A DNA stretch of 60,222 bases from an uncultured Bacteroidales bacterium (GTDB taxonomy: Bacteria; Bacteroidota; Bacteroidia; Bacteroidales; Muribaculaceae): contig CACWNQ010000015.1 of assembly GCA_902762385.1 (NCBI GenBank), positions 1 through 60,222 of the forward strand. The letters are read 5' to 3'. Position 1 is the stretch's first letter, and each line of letters begins with the position of its first letter. A program made the position numbers and the translations under genes. The notes under the pieces were generated by a model. The model was not told the DNA's origin and did not search any database. It saw nothing but the letters and a program-made list of their open reading frames with translations. Below, one piece after another: positions 18,455-26,774 of this stretch.

Positions 18455-18566
18455 GAACAGCGTGATAAAAAAAACACCATTAAAAAAACACAGCATGATT
18501 AAGGGTATAATCTGCTATGTGATTTTCGGACAAGGCACACGTTGAGTTGCGATGATTTTTTGTCAT

Positions 18567-18601
18567 ACTCCCCCCTGCCCCCTCTATCTTAGAGGGGGAG
18601 T
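18567..18601. repeat. GC-rich hairpin element with two competing stems
   Basis: CCCCCTCTA and TAGAGGGGG (18578-18586 and 18590-18598) form a 9-bp stem with a 3-nt loop. ACTCCCCC (18567-18574) can instead pair with GGGGGAGT (18594-18601). No T-run follows in either direction, so it is not a standard terminator. Similar C-rich/G-rich hairpins are seen as dispersed intergenic repeats in Bacteroidetes; whether this one is dispersed cannot be told from one window. Confidence 0.5.
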
Positions 18602-18651
18602 TGCTAACGCAATAGTTTTCAAGAGATAAGAACCATGGGACTCACGTCAAA

Positions 18652-19209
18652 TTATTGTGGTGGACCGAAGAGGGCAGCCATTTGGTCAAATCGCGCAAGA
18701 GTGTCAGGGCCGAATTTTGCAAGTTTTGACCTTGCGATATCAAGGGTTCGGGTGTCGTCGTCGGGGTGCGACTTGCTGAAGAACTTATCGGCATAACACA
18801 CCAGTTTCTCCTCGATGCTTACCGGCAAGAGGTCGCGATGTGGGAGTGGCAGTTGCCGTTGCTCAATCTCCTTGAGCGCCAGTCCCGCTCCCGTGTGCCT
18901 CTCGCACACAAGGGCATGGCGAAACAATCCTATATCATCGAGCATTCCCCGCCCTATCACTCCATGGCAAATGTAAGGCTCAGTGCCATTGCAGTAGATT
19001 CCAGGAGCATTGGTGTGAATGATGCCTATGTCGTGCAGCATAGCAGCCTCGACCACGAAGTCGATGTCGACCGGAGTGTGCTGCGCAATAAGCCTCTCGG
19101 CAAGTTTCTTTGCCAATTCAGCAACCTGGGTGCTATGCTTAACCAGCAACTCACACAGCTGGCTTCCCGGCTCATAAAACCTATGGATTATTGATAGGGT
19201 GTGGATCAT
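18652..19209 (-). CDS. HD-domain phosphohydrolase
   Basis: 185 residues. The HD superfamily signature is spread as H ('LLVKHSTQVAELAKKLA', residue ~25), HD ('EAAMLHDIGIIHTN', ~59-60) and D ('EKLVCYADKFFSKSHPDDD', ~140), which is the metal-binding pattern of small metal-dependent phosphohydrolases related to YqeK and 2',3'-cyclic phosphatases. Substrate is unknown. It begins only 18 nt after the T-run of the ilvE terminator, so expression may depend on read-through from ilvE or on an unseen promoter. Confidence 0.85.
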   Translation of the reverse strand: MIHTLSIIHRFYEPGSQLCELLVKHSTQVAELAKKLAERLIAQHTPVDIDFVVEAAMLHDIGIIHTNAPGIYCNGTEPYICHGVIGRGMLDDIGLFRHALVCERHTGAGLALKEIEQRQLPLPHRDLLPVSIEEKLVCYADKFFSKSHPDDDTRTLDIARSKLAKFGPDTLARFDQMAALFGPPQ

Positions 19210-19226
19210 TGTGATTAGGAATTTCT

Positions 19227-19274
19227 AAAAAAAGGTGTGTCACACCAATCCTTGGGGAGGGATGCAACACACCT
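19227..19274 (-). terminator. Terminator after ilvE
   Basis: Minus strand: AGGTGTGT (19274-19267) pairs with ACACACCT (19240-19233), enclosing a 26-nt apical region, followed by TTTTTT (19232-19227). Confidence 0.75.
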
Positions 19275-19304
19275 ACACTAATATTTGGGTTTAGTAATAA
19301 TAAA

Positions 19305-20333
19305 TTAGTCGAGAACAGTGTTCCAGCCGTGAGTATCCTCGAGGTCACCCTTCTGGATGCCCTGCAGACGCTTGTAAAGCTCGGTAACAACTGGACCAGC
19401 CTCACCGTCCTTGCCAATGTGGTAGTCCTTATCGTTATCGAAGTCATAGATGTGGCTCAATGGAGTGCAAACTGCAGCAGTTCCGCACTCGGCTGCCTCA
19501 TCAACCTCGGCAAGTTCCTCAACAGGAATAGGACGGCACTCTACCTCAAGACCCATGTCCTTAGCAATCTGCTGCAGGCTCATGTTGGTGATTGATGGCA
19601 GGATTGAGTCACTCTTAGGAGTGATATACTTGTTGCCCTTGATAGCAAAGAAGTTGGCAGGACCGCACTCGTCGAGATATTTCTTCTCTTTAGGATCGAG
19701 GAAGAGCACTGCCGAGAAGCCATTCTCATGAGCACGAGAAGTGGCGCGCATGCCGCAAGCATAGTTGCCACCCACTTTCCACTTACCAGTGCCAAGAGGA
19801 GCAGCACGGTCATACTCGCGATAGATAGCGACCTTAGTTGGCTTGAATCCGTCGGGGAAGTAGGGACCTACTGGAGTCACAAACATGATAACGGTGTACT
19901 CCTGTGCAGGCTTAACACCCACCTGAGCCGATGTACCAATCTCAACAGGACGGATGTAAAGAGAACTTCCACTCTCGTAGGGAGGAATGAAGCGCTCGTT
20001 GAGCTTAACAACCTTCTTTACCATTTCGACGAAAAGTTCCACAGGCATTGGAGCCATCTTGATACCGTTGGCACTATTGATGAGACGCTGAGCGTTGGCC
20101 TCGGGACGGAAAATGCGAACCTTACCATCCTTGCCACGGAAAGCCTTCAAACCCTCAAAGATTTCCTGACCATAGTGCAGACATGTAGCAGCGATGTGAA
20201 TATTAACATACTCTGAGTCGCTAACCTCAATCTCACCCCACTTGCCATCCTTGTAGGTGCAACGTACGTTGTAATCGGCCTTCATGTAACCGAAAGGCAG
20301 TTTACTCCAATTAATGTTTTCTAAGTTTGTCAT
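19305..20333 (-). CDS. ilvE: Branched-chain amino acid aminotransferase
   Basis: 342 residues, fold-type IV PLP enzyme. The PLP lysine lies in 'TGKWKVGGNYACGMRAT' (residues ~180-195). Other family motifs are 'LHYGQEIFEGLKAFRGKDG', 'YESGSSLYIRPVEIGTSAQV', 'YLDECGPANFFAIKGNKYIT' and 'AAECGTAAVCTPLSHI'. Catalyses the last step of valine, leucine and isoleucine synthesis and the first of their breakdown, with 2-oxoglutarate/glutamate as partner. Length and layout match the longer (IlvE type II) Bacteroidetes form. A small secreted-protein gene lies 70 nt upstream on the same strand; no clear -7 box separates them, so they may be cotranscribed. Confidence 0.95.
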   Translation of the reverse strand: MTNLENINWSKLPFGYMKADYNVRCTYKDGKWGEIEVSDSEYVNIHIAATCLHYGQEIFEGLKAFRGKDGKVRIFRPEANAQRLINSANGIKMAPMPVELFVEMVKKVVKLNERFIPPYESGSSLYIRPVEIGTSAQVGVKPAQEYTVIMFVTPVGPYFPDGFKPTKVAIYREYDRAAPLGTGKWKVGGNYACGMRATSRAHENGFSAVLFLDPKEKKYLDECGPANFFAIKGNKYITPKSDSILPSITNMSLQQIAKDMGLEVECRPIPVEELAEVDEAAECGTAAVCTPLSHIYDFDNDKDYHIGKDGEAGPVVTELYKRLQGIQKGDLEDTHGWNTVLD

Positions 20334-20403
20334 AATAAATAATTGTGTATTAAAAAGTTATTTGTTGATAAGTTTTAATGTCTTAGCATTCTTCTCAAAA
20401 AAA

Positions 20404-20733
20404 TCAAAGAGCAACCTTTTGTGTAACATTACCGACCTTGACCATATAAATGCCTCGGCTATTAAGCCTGAGTTCAGATGTGCCTGGCTGCAGTGTTGCT
20501 TGCGACACCAGCTGCCCCAGAATGGTAAAAACCTTGACCTGAACCGGGCGCTGGGTGCGGATGACAATGCAACCGTTGCGCTGGAAGATTTCTACTCCAT
20601 CGGTGTTCTTTGGGTCGGTAAGGCTCTTGCCCTGCACCTCGGCATTAGTGGATTGCCATTGTACCCGTGCCATTGCCACCGGAGCCGATGCCAATGCTAA
20701 AGCCAAAGTCAATATTACAAAAAGCCTCCTCAT
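20404..20733 (-). CDS. Small secreted protein with T9SS-like C-terminal domain
   Basis: 109 residues from the ATG at 20733 (MRRLFVILTLALALASAPVA signal peptide). After a ~30-residue linker comes a compact beta domain resembling a type A T9SS sorting/CTD module: 'VKVFTILGQLVSQATLQPGT', then 'LNSRGIYMVKVGNVTQKVAL' at the very C-terminus. Almost nothing but the sorting-type domain is present, so it is either a minimal secreted product or a free-standing domain of unknown use. The TTG-initiated 5-residue extension is rejected. Promoter at 20760-20767. Confidence 0.7.
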   Translation of the reverse strand: MRRLFVILTLALALASAPVAMARVQWQSTNAEVQGKSLTDPKNTDGVEIFQRNGCIVIRTQRPVQVKVFTILGQLVSQATLQPGTSELRLNSRGIYMVKVGNVTQKVAL

Positions 20734-20759
20734 AGTTGCTCTCGCCAAAGTTCTAAATG

Positions 20760-20767
20760 CAAAAATA
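20760..20767 (-). promoter_or_regulatory. -7 box of small secreted protein (possibly also ilvE)
   Basis: TATTTTTG on the minus strand, leader about 20 nt to the ATG at 20733. Confidence 0.55.
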
Positions 20768-20926
20768 CAACAATCTTTGAAAACAGAAAAAACTTAGAAG
20801 GTATTTTTTCATATAATTGCTTAAAAATTGTCAATATTGCGATTTTAGACGTGAAAAGAGCCAATTTTGCACCCTATTTGCGCCACCATTTTTCAGCGCT
20901 GCTTACAAATTGTAAGCGCCAAAATA

Positions 20927-21565
20927 TTACAAGTAAGGATTGTAGACCTTCTCGTCGGCAACGGTAGTGGTGTCGCCATGTCCTGGTGCGATGACCGTGT
21001 CGGGGGGCAGAGTAAGCACCTTGGTCTTGATGCTATCGATTAGAACCGAAAAAGAGCCACCGAACAAGTCGGTGCGCCCAATACTGCTCTGGAACACAAC
21101 GTCGCCAGTAAGAATCACTGAACTCGACGGACAGTAGAACGACAGAGAGCCTGGCGAATGCCCTGGTGTTTCAAGAACACGAATCTCCTCGCCTGCAAAG
21201 TCGATAACATCGCCCTCGGCAAGAGTTTTATCAATCGTGAGAGGAGTAGAATCGATTTTAAGGCCAAATCGTGCTGCCTGAGTGGGCATTGACTCAGCTA
21301 TTGGCTCTTCGAGTGCTCCTGCCTCGACAGGCACGCCATATTTCGTTGCCAGCCATCGCGCTGCACAAGCGTGGTCGACATGACAATGAGTTAGCAACAC
21401 ATGCTTTAAAGTTAGGTTGTTGCCATCGATGAAAGAAGTTATCATCTCCTTCTCACTATCGAGCATCATTCCTGGGTCAATCACTATGCATTGGCCTCCG
21501 GGTCCACTCCACAAGATGTAGCAGTTCATGCCGAAGGGGTTCATTGTGAATCGCGAAATCTTCAT
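20927..21565 (-). CDS. MBL-fold metallo-hydrolase (glyoxalase II-like)
   Basis: 212 residues. Metal ligands of the metallo-beta-lactamase fold are all visible: 'LLTHCHVDHACAARWLA' (HxHxDH, residues ~60-65), 'TPGHSPGSLSFYC', 'ILTGDVVFQSSIGRTD' and 'VIAPGHGDTTTVADEK'. This compact form resembles YcbL/GloB-type hydrolases, acting on thioesters such as S-lactoylglutathione in other bacteria; the substrate here is not known. Twelve nt downstream of rsmG in a lipoprotein-rsmG-MBL operon. Confidence 0.88.
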   Translation of the reverse strand: MKISRFTMNPFGMNCYILWSGPGGQCIVIDPGMMLDSEKEMITSFIDGNNLTLKHVLLTHCHVDHACAARWLATKYGVPVEAGALEEPIAESMPTQAARFGLKIDSTPLTIDKTLAEGDVIDFAGEEIRVLETPGHSPGSLSFYCPSSSVILTGDVVFQSSIGRTDLFGGSFSVLIDSIKTKVLTLPPDTVIAPGHGDTTTVADEKVYNPYL

Positions 21566-21577
21566 TTTGGGTTGGGT

Positions 21578-22198
21578 TTATATTGGTAGATAGACAATCT
21601 TCTTAGTGGCGAAGAAGTCTTCCTTGAAATAACTGCTTATATTATCGATAAGCACCTCGTTGCGATAGCGTGATAGTTCCTCCTCAAGATCACCCCCCTT
21701 GAGACATAACAAGCCATTGGGCAAGGCATTAGAGTTGTCGTGCGAGATGAGCCGGCGCACAAGTTTCACCATATCGGGCAGAGGCATCACAGCGCGGCTT
21801 ACCACAAAATCAAACTTGCCCTTCACTTCGGCCACATCGCCATGCTGTATGGTCACATTGGTCAACCCAAGTTGGGTGGCAATGTCTTGAGCTACCTTTA
21901 GTTTCTTGCCCGTGCGGTCGACAAGGTGGAATGACACCTCGGGGAAATAGACCGCCAACGGCAGGCCTGGCAATCCGCCACCGGTGCCCAAATCAAGAAC
22001 CATGGTGCCAGGGGTAAACTTTAGAAACTTAACCAGCGCCAGTGAGTGCAAGATGTGATTAACCTCGAGGTTATCGATATCCTTGCGTGAGATGACGTTG
22101 ATTTTCTCGTTCCACTCGGAATACAGACGCAACATAGTGCCGAACTGCTCTCGCTGTGTAGCCGACAGTTCGGGAAAATATTTGTCAATAAGATTCAT
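21578..22198 (-). CDS. rsmG: 16S rRNA (guanine-527-N7)-methyltransferase RsmG
   Basis: 206 residues, SAM-dependent Rossmann methyltransferase. 'VLDLGTGGGLPGLPLAVYFP' is motif I; 'FHLVDRTGKKLKVAQDIATQ' follows with the acidic SAM-ribose contact; 'FDFVVSRAVMPLPDMVKLV' and 'LLCLKGGDLEEEL' are the later conserved blocks. N-terminal 'SEWNEKINVISRKDIDNLEV' is highly characteristic. Modifies G527 in the 530 loop of 16S rRNA. Middle gene of the operon, 17 nt after the lipoprotein gene and 12 nt before the MBL gene. Confidence 0.96.
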   Translation of the reverse strand: MNLIDKYFPELSATQREQFGTMLRLYSEWNEKINVISRKDIDNLEVNHILHSLALVKFLKFTPGTMVLDLGTGGGLPGLPLAVYFPEVSFHLVDRTGKKLKVAQDIATQLGLTNVTIQHGDVAEVKGKFDFVVSRAVMPLPDMVKLVRRLISHDNSNALPNGLLCLKGGDLEEELSRYRNEVLIDNISSYFKEDFFATKKIVYLPI

Positions 22199-22215
22199 AC
22201 TTGTAAAACACTCAA

Positions 22216-23061
22216 TTACAATCGTTTCAGGATAGAATTATCACTGTAGAAAGGTTCCAAATCATCGTAGTCGATGTTGATAGTGGGTTCACCCACCGAT
22301 GCGACAGCTATCACACTAGAATCGTAGCTCCATGTAACACCACGGCTGGTGAAGAAGAAGTTGCTCGTAACGCTCAAATTTGGCAGGTTGAAGTAGCCAA
22401 GGTCGTTGAGTTCATCTTCATTGCTTGCGCCCTTGTCGTCCATGAGTTTTTCCTTGAGCTGAGCGGTGAGCTTGTCGAAGCTGTCGTCGCGGAACATATC
22501 GCCGAGCGTGACACGCTTCATTTGCTGAAGGTCGAAACTCACATAGTGGTGTGAGAGCGAAGTGTTTTGGCCATTCTTAGAAATGGACTCCTCACGGCAG
22601 ATGGTGAGCAAGTCGTTGTCGTTATAAACAGCCTTGATTGTGATGCGCGGCTCGAAGCGGTCGATGTCGACTTCGTCGAAACTCATGTTAACGGTATCGA
22701 TGCTTGGATGGGTCTCACCATCGATAGATGGAGTGTTCTGACTCACAAGCGATTTAGCGTAAAGCTTCATAGCCTCTTTTACCGAAGATGTGCCTTTAGG
22801 ACTCTTGAGCAAATGGGCAATGAAAAGCTGTTGCAACTGTTGCAGCTTGGTCGAGTCATTTAAGGCTTGTGGGTAAGAGACAACGAGAGTGACCTTCATC
22901 TCGCACAACTCGCCATTGCTCTTCTTGAACGACCCTGTCTCGACCAACGAATCGGTAGCCATTGTCACTTCGCCGAGAGTTGCATCATTGTCGCTGCCCG
23001 TGCACCCTGTCAGCACAAAAAGCACTAACATGATGACACAGAATGGAATATTACGGTTCAT
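22216..23061 (-). CDS. Lipoprotein with DUF3298/RsiV-like domain
   Basis: 281 residues from the ATG at 23061 (MNRNIPFCVIMLVLFVLTGC). The lipobox LTGC predicts lipidation at Cys20. The C-terminal half ('TSLSHHYVSFDLQQMKRVTL', 'LGDMFRDDSFDKLTAQLKEK', 'FFFTSRGVTWSYDSSVIAVA') has the shape of the DUF3298 family seen in RsiV-like and other secreted proteins; no enzymatic motif is evident. An in-frame extension to 23223 exists only because three 66-bp tandem repeats are open in this frame, so it is rejected. First gene of the operon with rsmG. Confidence 0.72.
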   Translation of the reverse strand: MNRNIPFCVIMLVLFVLTGCTGSDNDATLGEVTMATDSLVETGSFKKSNGELCEMKVTLVVSYPQALNDSTKLQQLQQLFIAHLLKSPKGTSSVKEAMKLYAKSLVSQNTPSIDGETHPSIDTVNMSFDEVDIDRFEPRITIKAVYNDNDLLTICREESISKNGQNTSLSHHYVSFDLQQMKRVTLGDMFRDDSFDKLTAQLKEKLMDDKGASNEDELNDLGYFNLPNLSVTSNFFFTSRGVTWSYDSSVIAVASVGEPTINIDYDDLEPFYSDNSILKRL

Positions 23062-23078
23062 AGTAATGATATTTTTAA

Positions 23079-23276
23079 ATAAAATGCTCACGCTCGCAAA
23101 ACATTGAGCAAGCTCAGCCTTGTCTCGCTTAATCGCATTATTAAATAAAATGCTCACGCTCGCAAAACATTGAGCAAGTTCAGCCTTGTCTCGCTTAATC
23201 GCATTTTTGGATAAAATGCTCACGCTCGCAAAACATTGAGCAAGCTCAGCTTTGTCTCGCTTAATCGCATTTTTAG
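23079..23276. repeat. Three tandem 66-bp repeats in the leader of the lipoprotein-rsmG operon
   Basis: Near-identical units start at 23079, 23145 and 23211 (ATAAAATGCTCACGCTCGCA...). Differences are a few substitutions near the junctions and in the middle (GAGCAAGCTCAGC versus GAGCAAGTTCAGC; CCTTG versus TTTG). Period is exactly 66 bp, a multiple of three, which is why all three are open in frame with the lipoprotein. On the minus strand each unit can form an imperfect hairpin from GCTGAGCTTGCTC and GCGAGCGTGAGC around AATGTTTT. They lie between the divergent lipoprotein and DUF4252 genes. Confidence 0.92.
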
Positions 23277-23352
23277 TGCGCTAAAGTATAAAAAAAATTG
23301 TTAATAACGAAATAATAAACGTTTTAAAAGTCTTTTTTGTCAAAAAATGCAC

Positions 23353-23360
23353 TACTTTTG
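23353..23360 (+). promoter_or_regulatory. -7 box of DUF4252 gene
   Basis: TACTTTTG followed by CCATAG; leader about 32 nt to the ATG at 23399. Confidence 0.6.
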
Positions 23361-23398
23361 CCATAGAAAAACACTTTGATTAATAAAAACTATAGAAA

Positions 23399-23968
23399 AT
23401 GAACAAATTGAAATCGATATTTATTATTGCCACACTGGCATTGATGAGCCTTGCGGCAACAGCTCAGACCAGCCCTGTAGACAAGGTGGCAGAGCTCGAC
23501 GATGTGTATGCTCAATACCTGCCCGCATTTATGATAAAAGGCTTGAGCAGCATGGGAGACAATAGCATTCTCAAAGCCACTCCTATCCCCACCGGATTGC
23601 TCAAGAAGGTGACAAGCATGCAATTTATCATGACCAGCAAGAAGAAAGCCGTGAAGAAGGCACAGAAGATTTTAAAGGACCTCGACAAGCCCAAAGATTA
23701 CTCAGTGCTCTTCCGCTCTAGCTCCAACAAGGAAGAGAAGATAGCGATTTATGGCAGGCCTGCTGGAAGCGAGAAATTTAATGAGGCAGTGCTTGTTATT
23801 AATGAGCACGACCGTCAGCTCATTGTGCTGCAGCTGCTTGGAGAGTTCAGCATGGAGGACGTGAACGATATTGAGGAGGAACTGCGCGACGACAAACCAG
23901 CTCCCGAGAACGTACCAAATAATGGCAAAACCACCGTTACAATCCTTGACGACAAGGATGCCATATGA
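23399..23968 (+). CDS. Secreted DUF4252 family protein
   Basis: 189 residues with a signal peptide ('MNKLKSIFIIATLALMSLAA', then TAQ). The pattern of a hydrophobic helix near the N-terminus ('QYLPAFMIKGLSSMGDNSIL'), a basic helix ('SKKKAVKKAQKILKDLDKPK'), 'SVLFRSSSNKEEKIAIYGRP' and 'EAVLVINEHDRQLIVLQLLG' matches the DUF4252 family of Bacteroidetes. Function is unknown; the domain often sits near ECF sigma or anti-sigma genes, but none is present here. Followed by a strong terminator, so it is monocistronic. Confidence 0.8.
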   Translation: MNKLKSIFIIATLALMSLAATAQTSPVDKVAELDDVYAQYLPAFMIKGLSSMGDNSILKATPIPTGLLKKVTSMQFIMTSKKKAVKKAQKILKDLDKPKDYSVLFRSSSNKEEKIAIYGRPAGSEKFNEAVLVINEHDRQLIVLQLLGEFSMEDVNDIEEELRDDKPAPENVPNNGKTTVTILDDKDAI

Positions 23969-23996
23969 GACCACCTGTGCCGTGCACTGAAATCAC

Positions 23997-24035
23997 AAGG
24001 TCGTTACCAGCGCGCTGGTAACGACCTTAATTTTT
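23997..24035 (+). terminator. Terminator of DUF4252 gene
   Basis: Perfect 32-nt palindrome (AAGGTCGTTACCAGCG and its complement, 23997-24028) followed by AATTTTTC. Confidence 0.85.
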
Positions 24036-24051
24036 CTATAAATATCTAATA

Positions 24052-24444
24052 TTATTCTTGAATCCACCATGGAGTTGAATTCTCAGGATTTAATGTTTGT
24101 TTATTACCATTCAGCTTGAAGTAACCGTTAACGCCTCTCGGGGCTTTCTCCCAAGGACTCTTTAAGCTTGGATATTTCTTCGCCCTTCTAAGTTTCATTA
24201 TCGATTCAAAATTGCCACAGGAGTCGACAAAGCTATAAGAAATGTAACCAGGGCACGAATTAACTATCCACCCTGTGGTGTCTCTGTCAAAGATATAGCC
24301 TTGGGCTGGATCGGATAATTGCGTAGAATCAGCACTGACCTGGACAGAGTCTTGATTAACCGGGCAAGAGTCATTCTCACTTGCCATAGAACCCACATAA
24401 ACTGTAGATGCAAGCGCCAAAGATATGAGCAATATGATTTTCAT
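24052..24444 (-). CDS. Small secreted protein of unknown function
   Basis: 130 residues with a probable signal peptide ('MKIILLISLALASTVYVGSM'). Three cysteines remain in the mature part ('SCPVNQ', 'NSCPGYISYSFVDSCGNFES'). The C-terminal half is basic and aromatic ('KSPWEKAPRGVNGYFKLNGN', 'NSTPWWIQE'). I do not recognise the family. Its own -7 box (24468-24475) and the convergent DUF4252 terminator suggest a single-gene unit. Confidence 0.6.
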   Translation of the reverse strand: MKIILLISLALASTVYVGSMASENDSCPVNQDSVQVSADSTQLSDPAQGYIFDRDTTGWIVNSCPGYISYSFVDSCGNFESIMKLRRAKKYPSLKSPWEKAPRGVNGYFKLNGNKQTLNPENSTPWWIQE

Positions 24445-24467
24445 AACGCAATAATTTTGAGGTTTTA

Positions 24468-24475
24468 CAAAATTA
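24468..24475 (-). promoter_or_regulatory. -7 box of small secreted protein gene
   Basis: TAATTTTG on the minus strand, leader about 17 nt. Confidence 0.55.
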
Positions 24476-24588
24476 CCTTTTTACTTTTAAATCACCAAAT
24501 CAAAGCCATAAGTATTAACAAAATTTGTGATGCACAATCACTTAGAAAGGATTATGCATCACAAATTAATATTAGGTTTAAATTGTGT

Positions 24589-26715
24589 TTACTCAAGTCC
24601 ACGGAGGCGTAGGAGAGCCTTAGCATCGGGCTCGCGGCCACGGAACTTCTTGTAGAGGGTCATGGCATCCTCGGTGTCACCAGCCTCAAGGATGTAGCGG
24701 CGATAGTCGTTGGCAACATTCACATTCATAGGACCCTCCTGCTGGAAACGCTCCCAGCCGTCGGCCTCAAGCACCTGAGCCCAGAGGTAAGTGTAATAAC
24801 CACAAGCATACTGCTCATCGTTGAAGATGTGCTTGAAGTAAGGACTGCGATAGCGATACTCGATAATCTTGGGCATGTGCAGACGTTTAGCAACTGAGCG
24901 CTCAAAGGCTTTGACGTCGATGTTGTCGCACCAGTTGATTTTGTGCCACTCGATGTCGAGCAAAGCAGCACCCACAAGCTCGGTGGTCATGAAGCCCTGG
25001 TTGAACTTCGATGACTCAATGAGCTTATTGACAAGCGCCTGAGGAATAACCTCGCCAGTCTTGTAGTGCTTAGCATAGTTCTTGAGCACCTCGGGAACAA
25101 GCATCCAGTGCTCGTTGATTTGAGAAGGCATCTCGACCATGTCACGATCAATGTTGGTGCCTGCCAAGCCACGATAAGGCACTTGAGTCAACATTCCGTG
25201 CAGAGCGTGTCCGAACTCGTGGAAGACAGTCTCAACCTGGTCGATGGTAAGCAATGATGGAGTGTCCTTGGTGGGAGGATTGAAGCTACCAACGTTGTAA
25301 ACGATTGGGCGCTCAACAACACCATTGTAGTTATAGGCACTTTGCATCTCGTTCATCCAAGCACCCTGGGCCTTGGTAGCACGTGGGAAATAGTCGGTCA
25401 TGAACACAGCCAAATGCTTGCCCTGGGCATCCTTAACGTCGTAGACGGTGACCTCGGGGTTATACTTGGGAGCATCTTTCATCTCGGTGAAGGTGATACC
25501 GTAGAGTTTGTTGGCGACGTAGAATATACCGTTCTTCACCACGCTGTTTAGTTCGAAGTAAGGACGAATCTCATCCTCGCTGAAGCTGTAGCGCTCAGCT
25601 TTCACCTTGTTGGCATAGTAGTAGTAATCCCAAGGCTCAAGCTTGAAATTGGCGCCGTGAGCGTCGGCATACTTCTGCATATCGGCTACTTCCTCGTCAA
25701 CCTTCTTGATGGCTGGACGCCAGATTTGCATGAGCAGGTCCTCGGCCTTCTCAACAGTCTTGGCCATCACTGGGTCGCAAGCGTAGTCAGCATAAGTCTC
25801 AAAGCCTAAAAGGTTGGCCTTGCGCTGGCGCAGCTTGAGAATCTCGTTGATGTTCTTGCTATTGTCCCACTCGTCGCCGTGGCTGGCTGTGGTGGTGTAG
25901 AGCTTGTACATCTTCTCGCGCAGGTCGCGATTGTCGGCATCGTTGAGCACGGCGAGGCGAGTTGCAGCCGAGGCAGTGAATGCCCAGCCTTCATGACCGC
26001 GTGCCTTTGCCAACTCGGCAGCGCCATCGATAGCCTCTTGCGAGAGACCTGAGAGTTGAGCCTTATCGGTGACATAAATCACGTTCTCGCTCATCTCACG
26101 CATCACGTTCTTGCCAAAGGCAAGTTCGAGCTCCGACTCGCGCTGGTTGATTTTCATGAGTTTCTCTTTCTGCTCAGGATTGAGGAGAGCGCCCTTGCGA
26201 ACAAAGCGCTTGTAGTACTTCTCGACAAGACGCTTCTGCACTGGGTCGAGCCCCATTTGGTCGGCGTTGTTATATACCATCTTGATGCGCGAGAAAAGGC
26301 CGTCGTTCATGTAAATCTCATCGCCATGAGCAGTCATCATGGGCATGAACTTCTCGGCAATCTCCTGCATCTCGGGGGTTGCGTCGCTTTCGTTCAAAGC
26401 CACAAACACAGCGCATACCTTATTATAAAGCTTACCGCTGTTGTCGAGAGCCAAAACAGTGTTCTCGAAGGTAGGAGTTTGCCTTGCATTGGCTATCATC
26501 TCAATCTCCTTGTTGTGTTGAGCAATACCCTCCTCAAGGGCTGGCATGTAGTGCTCGTACTTGATAGTCTCGAAGGGTGGAATCTGGTACTTTGTGGTGT
26601 ACTCAGTCATGAAGGGATTCACATTCTCGGCAGTTTTCACTTTCTTAGGTGTTTTGCCTGCTGCCGGCAAAGCCAGAACAGCAATGGCGAGTAATGAAAC
26701 AATTGTTTTTCTCAT
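24589..26715 (-). CDS. dcp: M3-family metallopeptidase (peptidyl-dipeptidase Dcp-like), exported
   Basis: 708 residues with a signal peptide ('MRKTIVSLLAIAVLALPAAG'). The zinc motif is 'TVFHEFGHALHGMLTQVPYR' (HEFGH) near residue 500, with the third ligand in 'NIDRDMVEMPSQINEHW' (E-x-x-S pattern). The long helical N-terminal part ('NKVCAVFVALNESDATPEMQ' onwards) and the C-terminal 'YACGYYTYLWAQVLEADGWE' fit M3A oligopeptidases such as Dcp, which remove C-terminal dipeptides from small peptides. Export suggests periplasmic peptide degradation. No -7 box is seen in the 59-nt gap after the EEP gene, so it is probably the last gene of the rhomboid-EEP unit. Confidence 0.93.
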   Translation of the reverse strand: MRKTIVSLLAIAVLALPAAGKTPKKVKTAENVNPFMTEYTTKYQIPPFETIKYEHYMPALEEGIAQHNKEIEMIANARQTPTFENTVLALDNSGKLYNKVCAVFVALNESDATPEMQEIAEKFMPMMTAHGDEIYMNDGLFSRIKMVYNNADQMGLDPVQKRLVEKYYKRFVRKGALLNPEQKEKLMKINQRESELELAFGKNVMREMSENVIYVTDKAQLSGLSQEAIDGAAELAKARGHEGWAFTASAATRLAVLNDADNRDLREKMYKLYTTTASHGDEWDNSKNINEILKLRQRKANLLGFETYADYACDPVMAKTVEKAEDLLMQIWRPAIKKVDEEVADMQKYADAHGANFKLEPWDYYYYANKVKAERYSFSEDEIRPYFELNSVVKNGIFYVANKLYGITFTEMKDAPKYNPEVTVYDVKDAQGKHLAVFMTDYFPRATKAQGAWMNEMQSAYNYNGVVERPIVYNVGSFNPPTKDTPSLLTIDQVETVFHEFGHALHGMLTQVPYRGLAGTNIDRDMVEMPSQINEHWMLVPEVLKNYAKHYKTGEVIPQALVNKLIESSKFNQGFMTTELVGAALLDIEWHKINWCDNIDVKAFERSVAKRLHMPKIIEYRYRSPYFKHIFNDEQYACGYYTYLWAQVLEADGWERFQQEGPMNVNVANDYRRYILEAGDTEDAMTLYKKFRGREPDAKALLRLRGLE

Positions 26716-26774
26716 AATGATTGAAGTTATTAGTTGTTAGTTATTAGTTATTAATTCTTAGTTTGTGGTGGGTA

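Noticed and set aside
23062-23223. 54-residue N-terminal extension of the DUF3298 lipoprotein
   Set aside because: Made of the tandem repeat units and would bury the signal peptide and lipobox.
26716-26774. AT-rich AGTTATT-like repeats before the M3 peptidase gene
   Set aside because: Short imperfect low-complexity repeats; no -7 box or hairpin, so no function is claimed.
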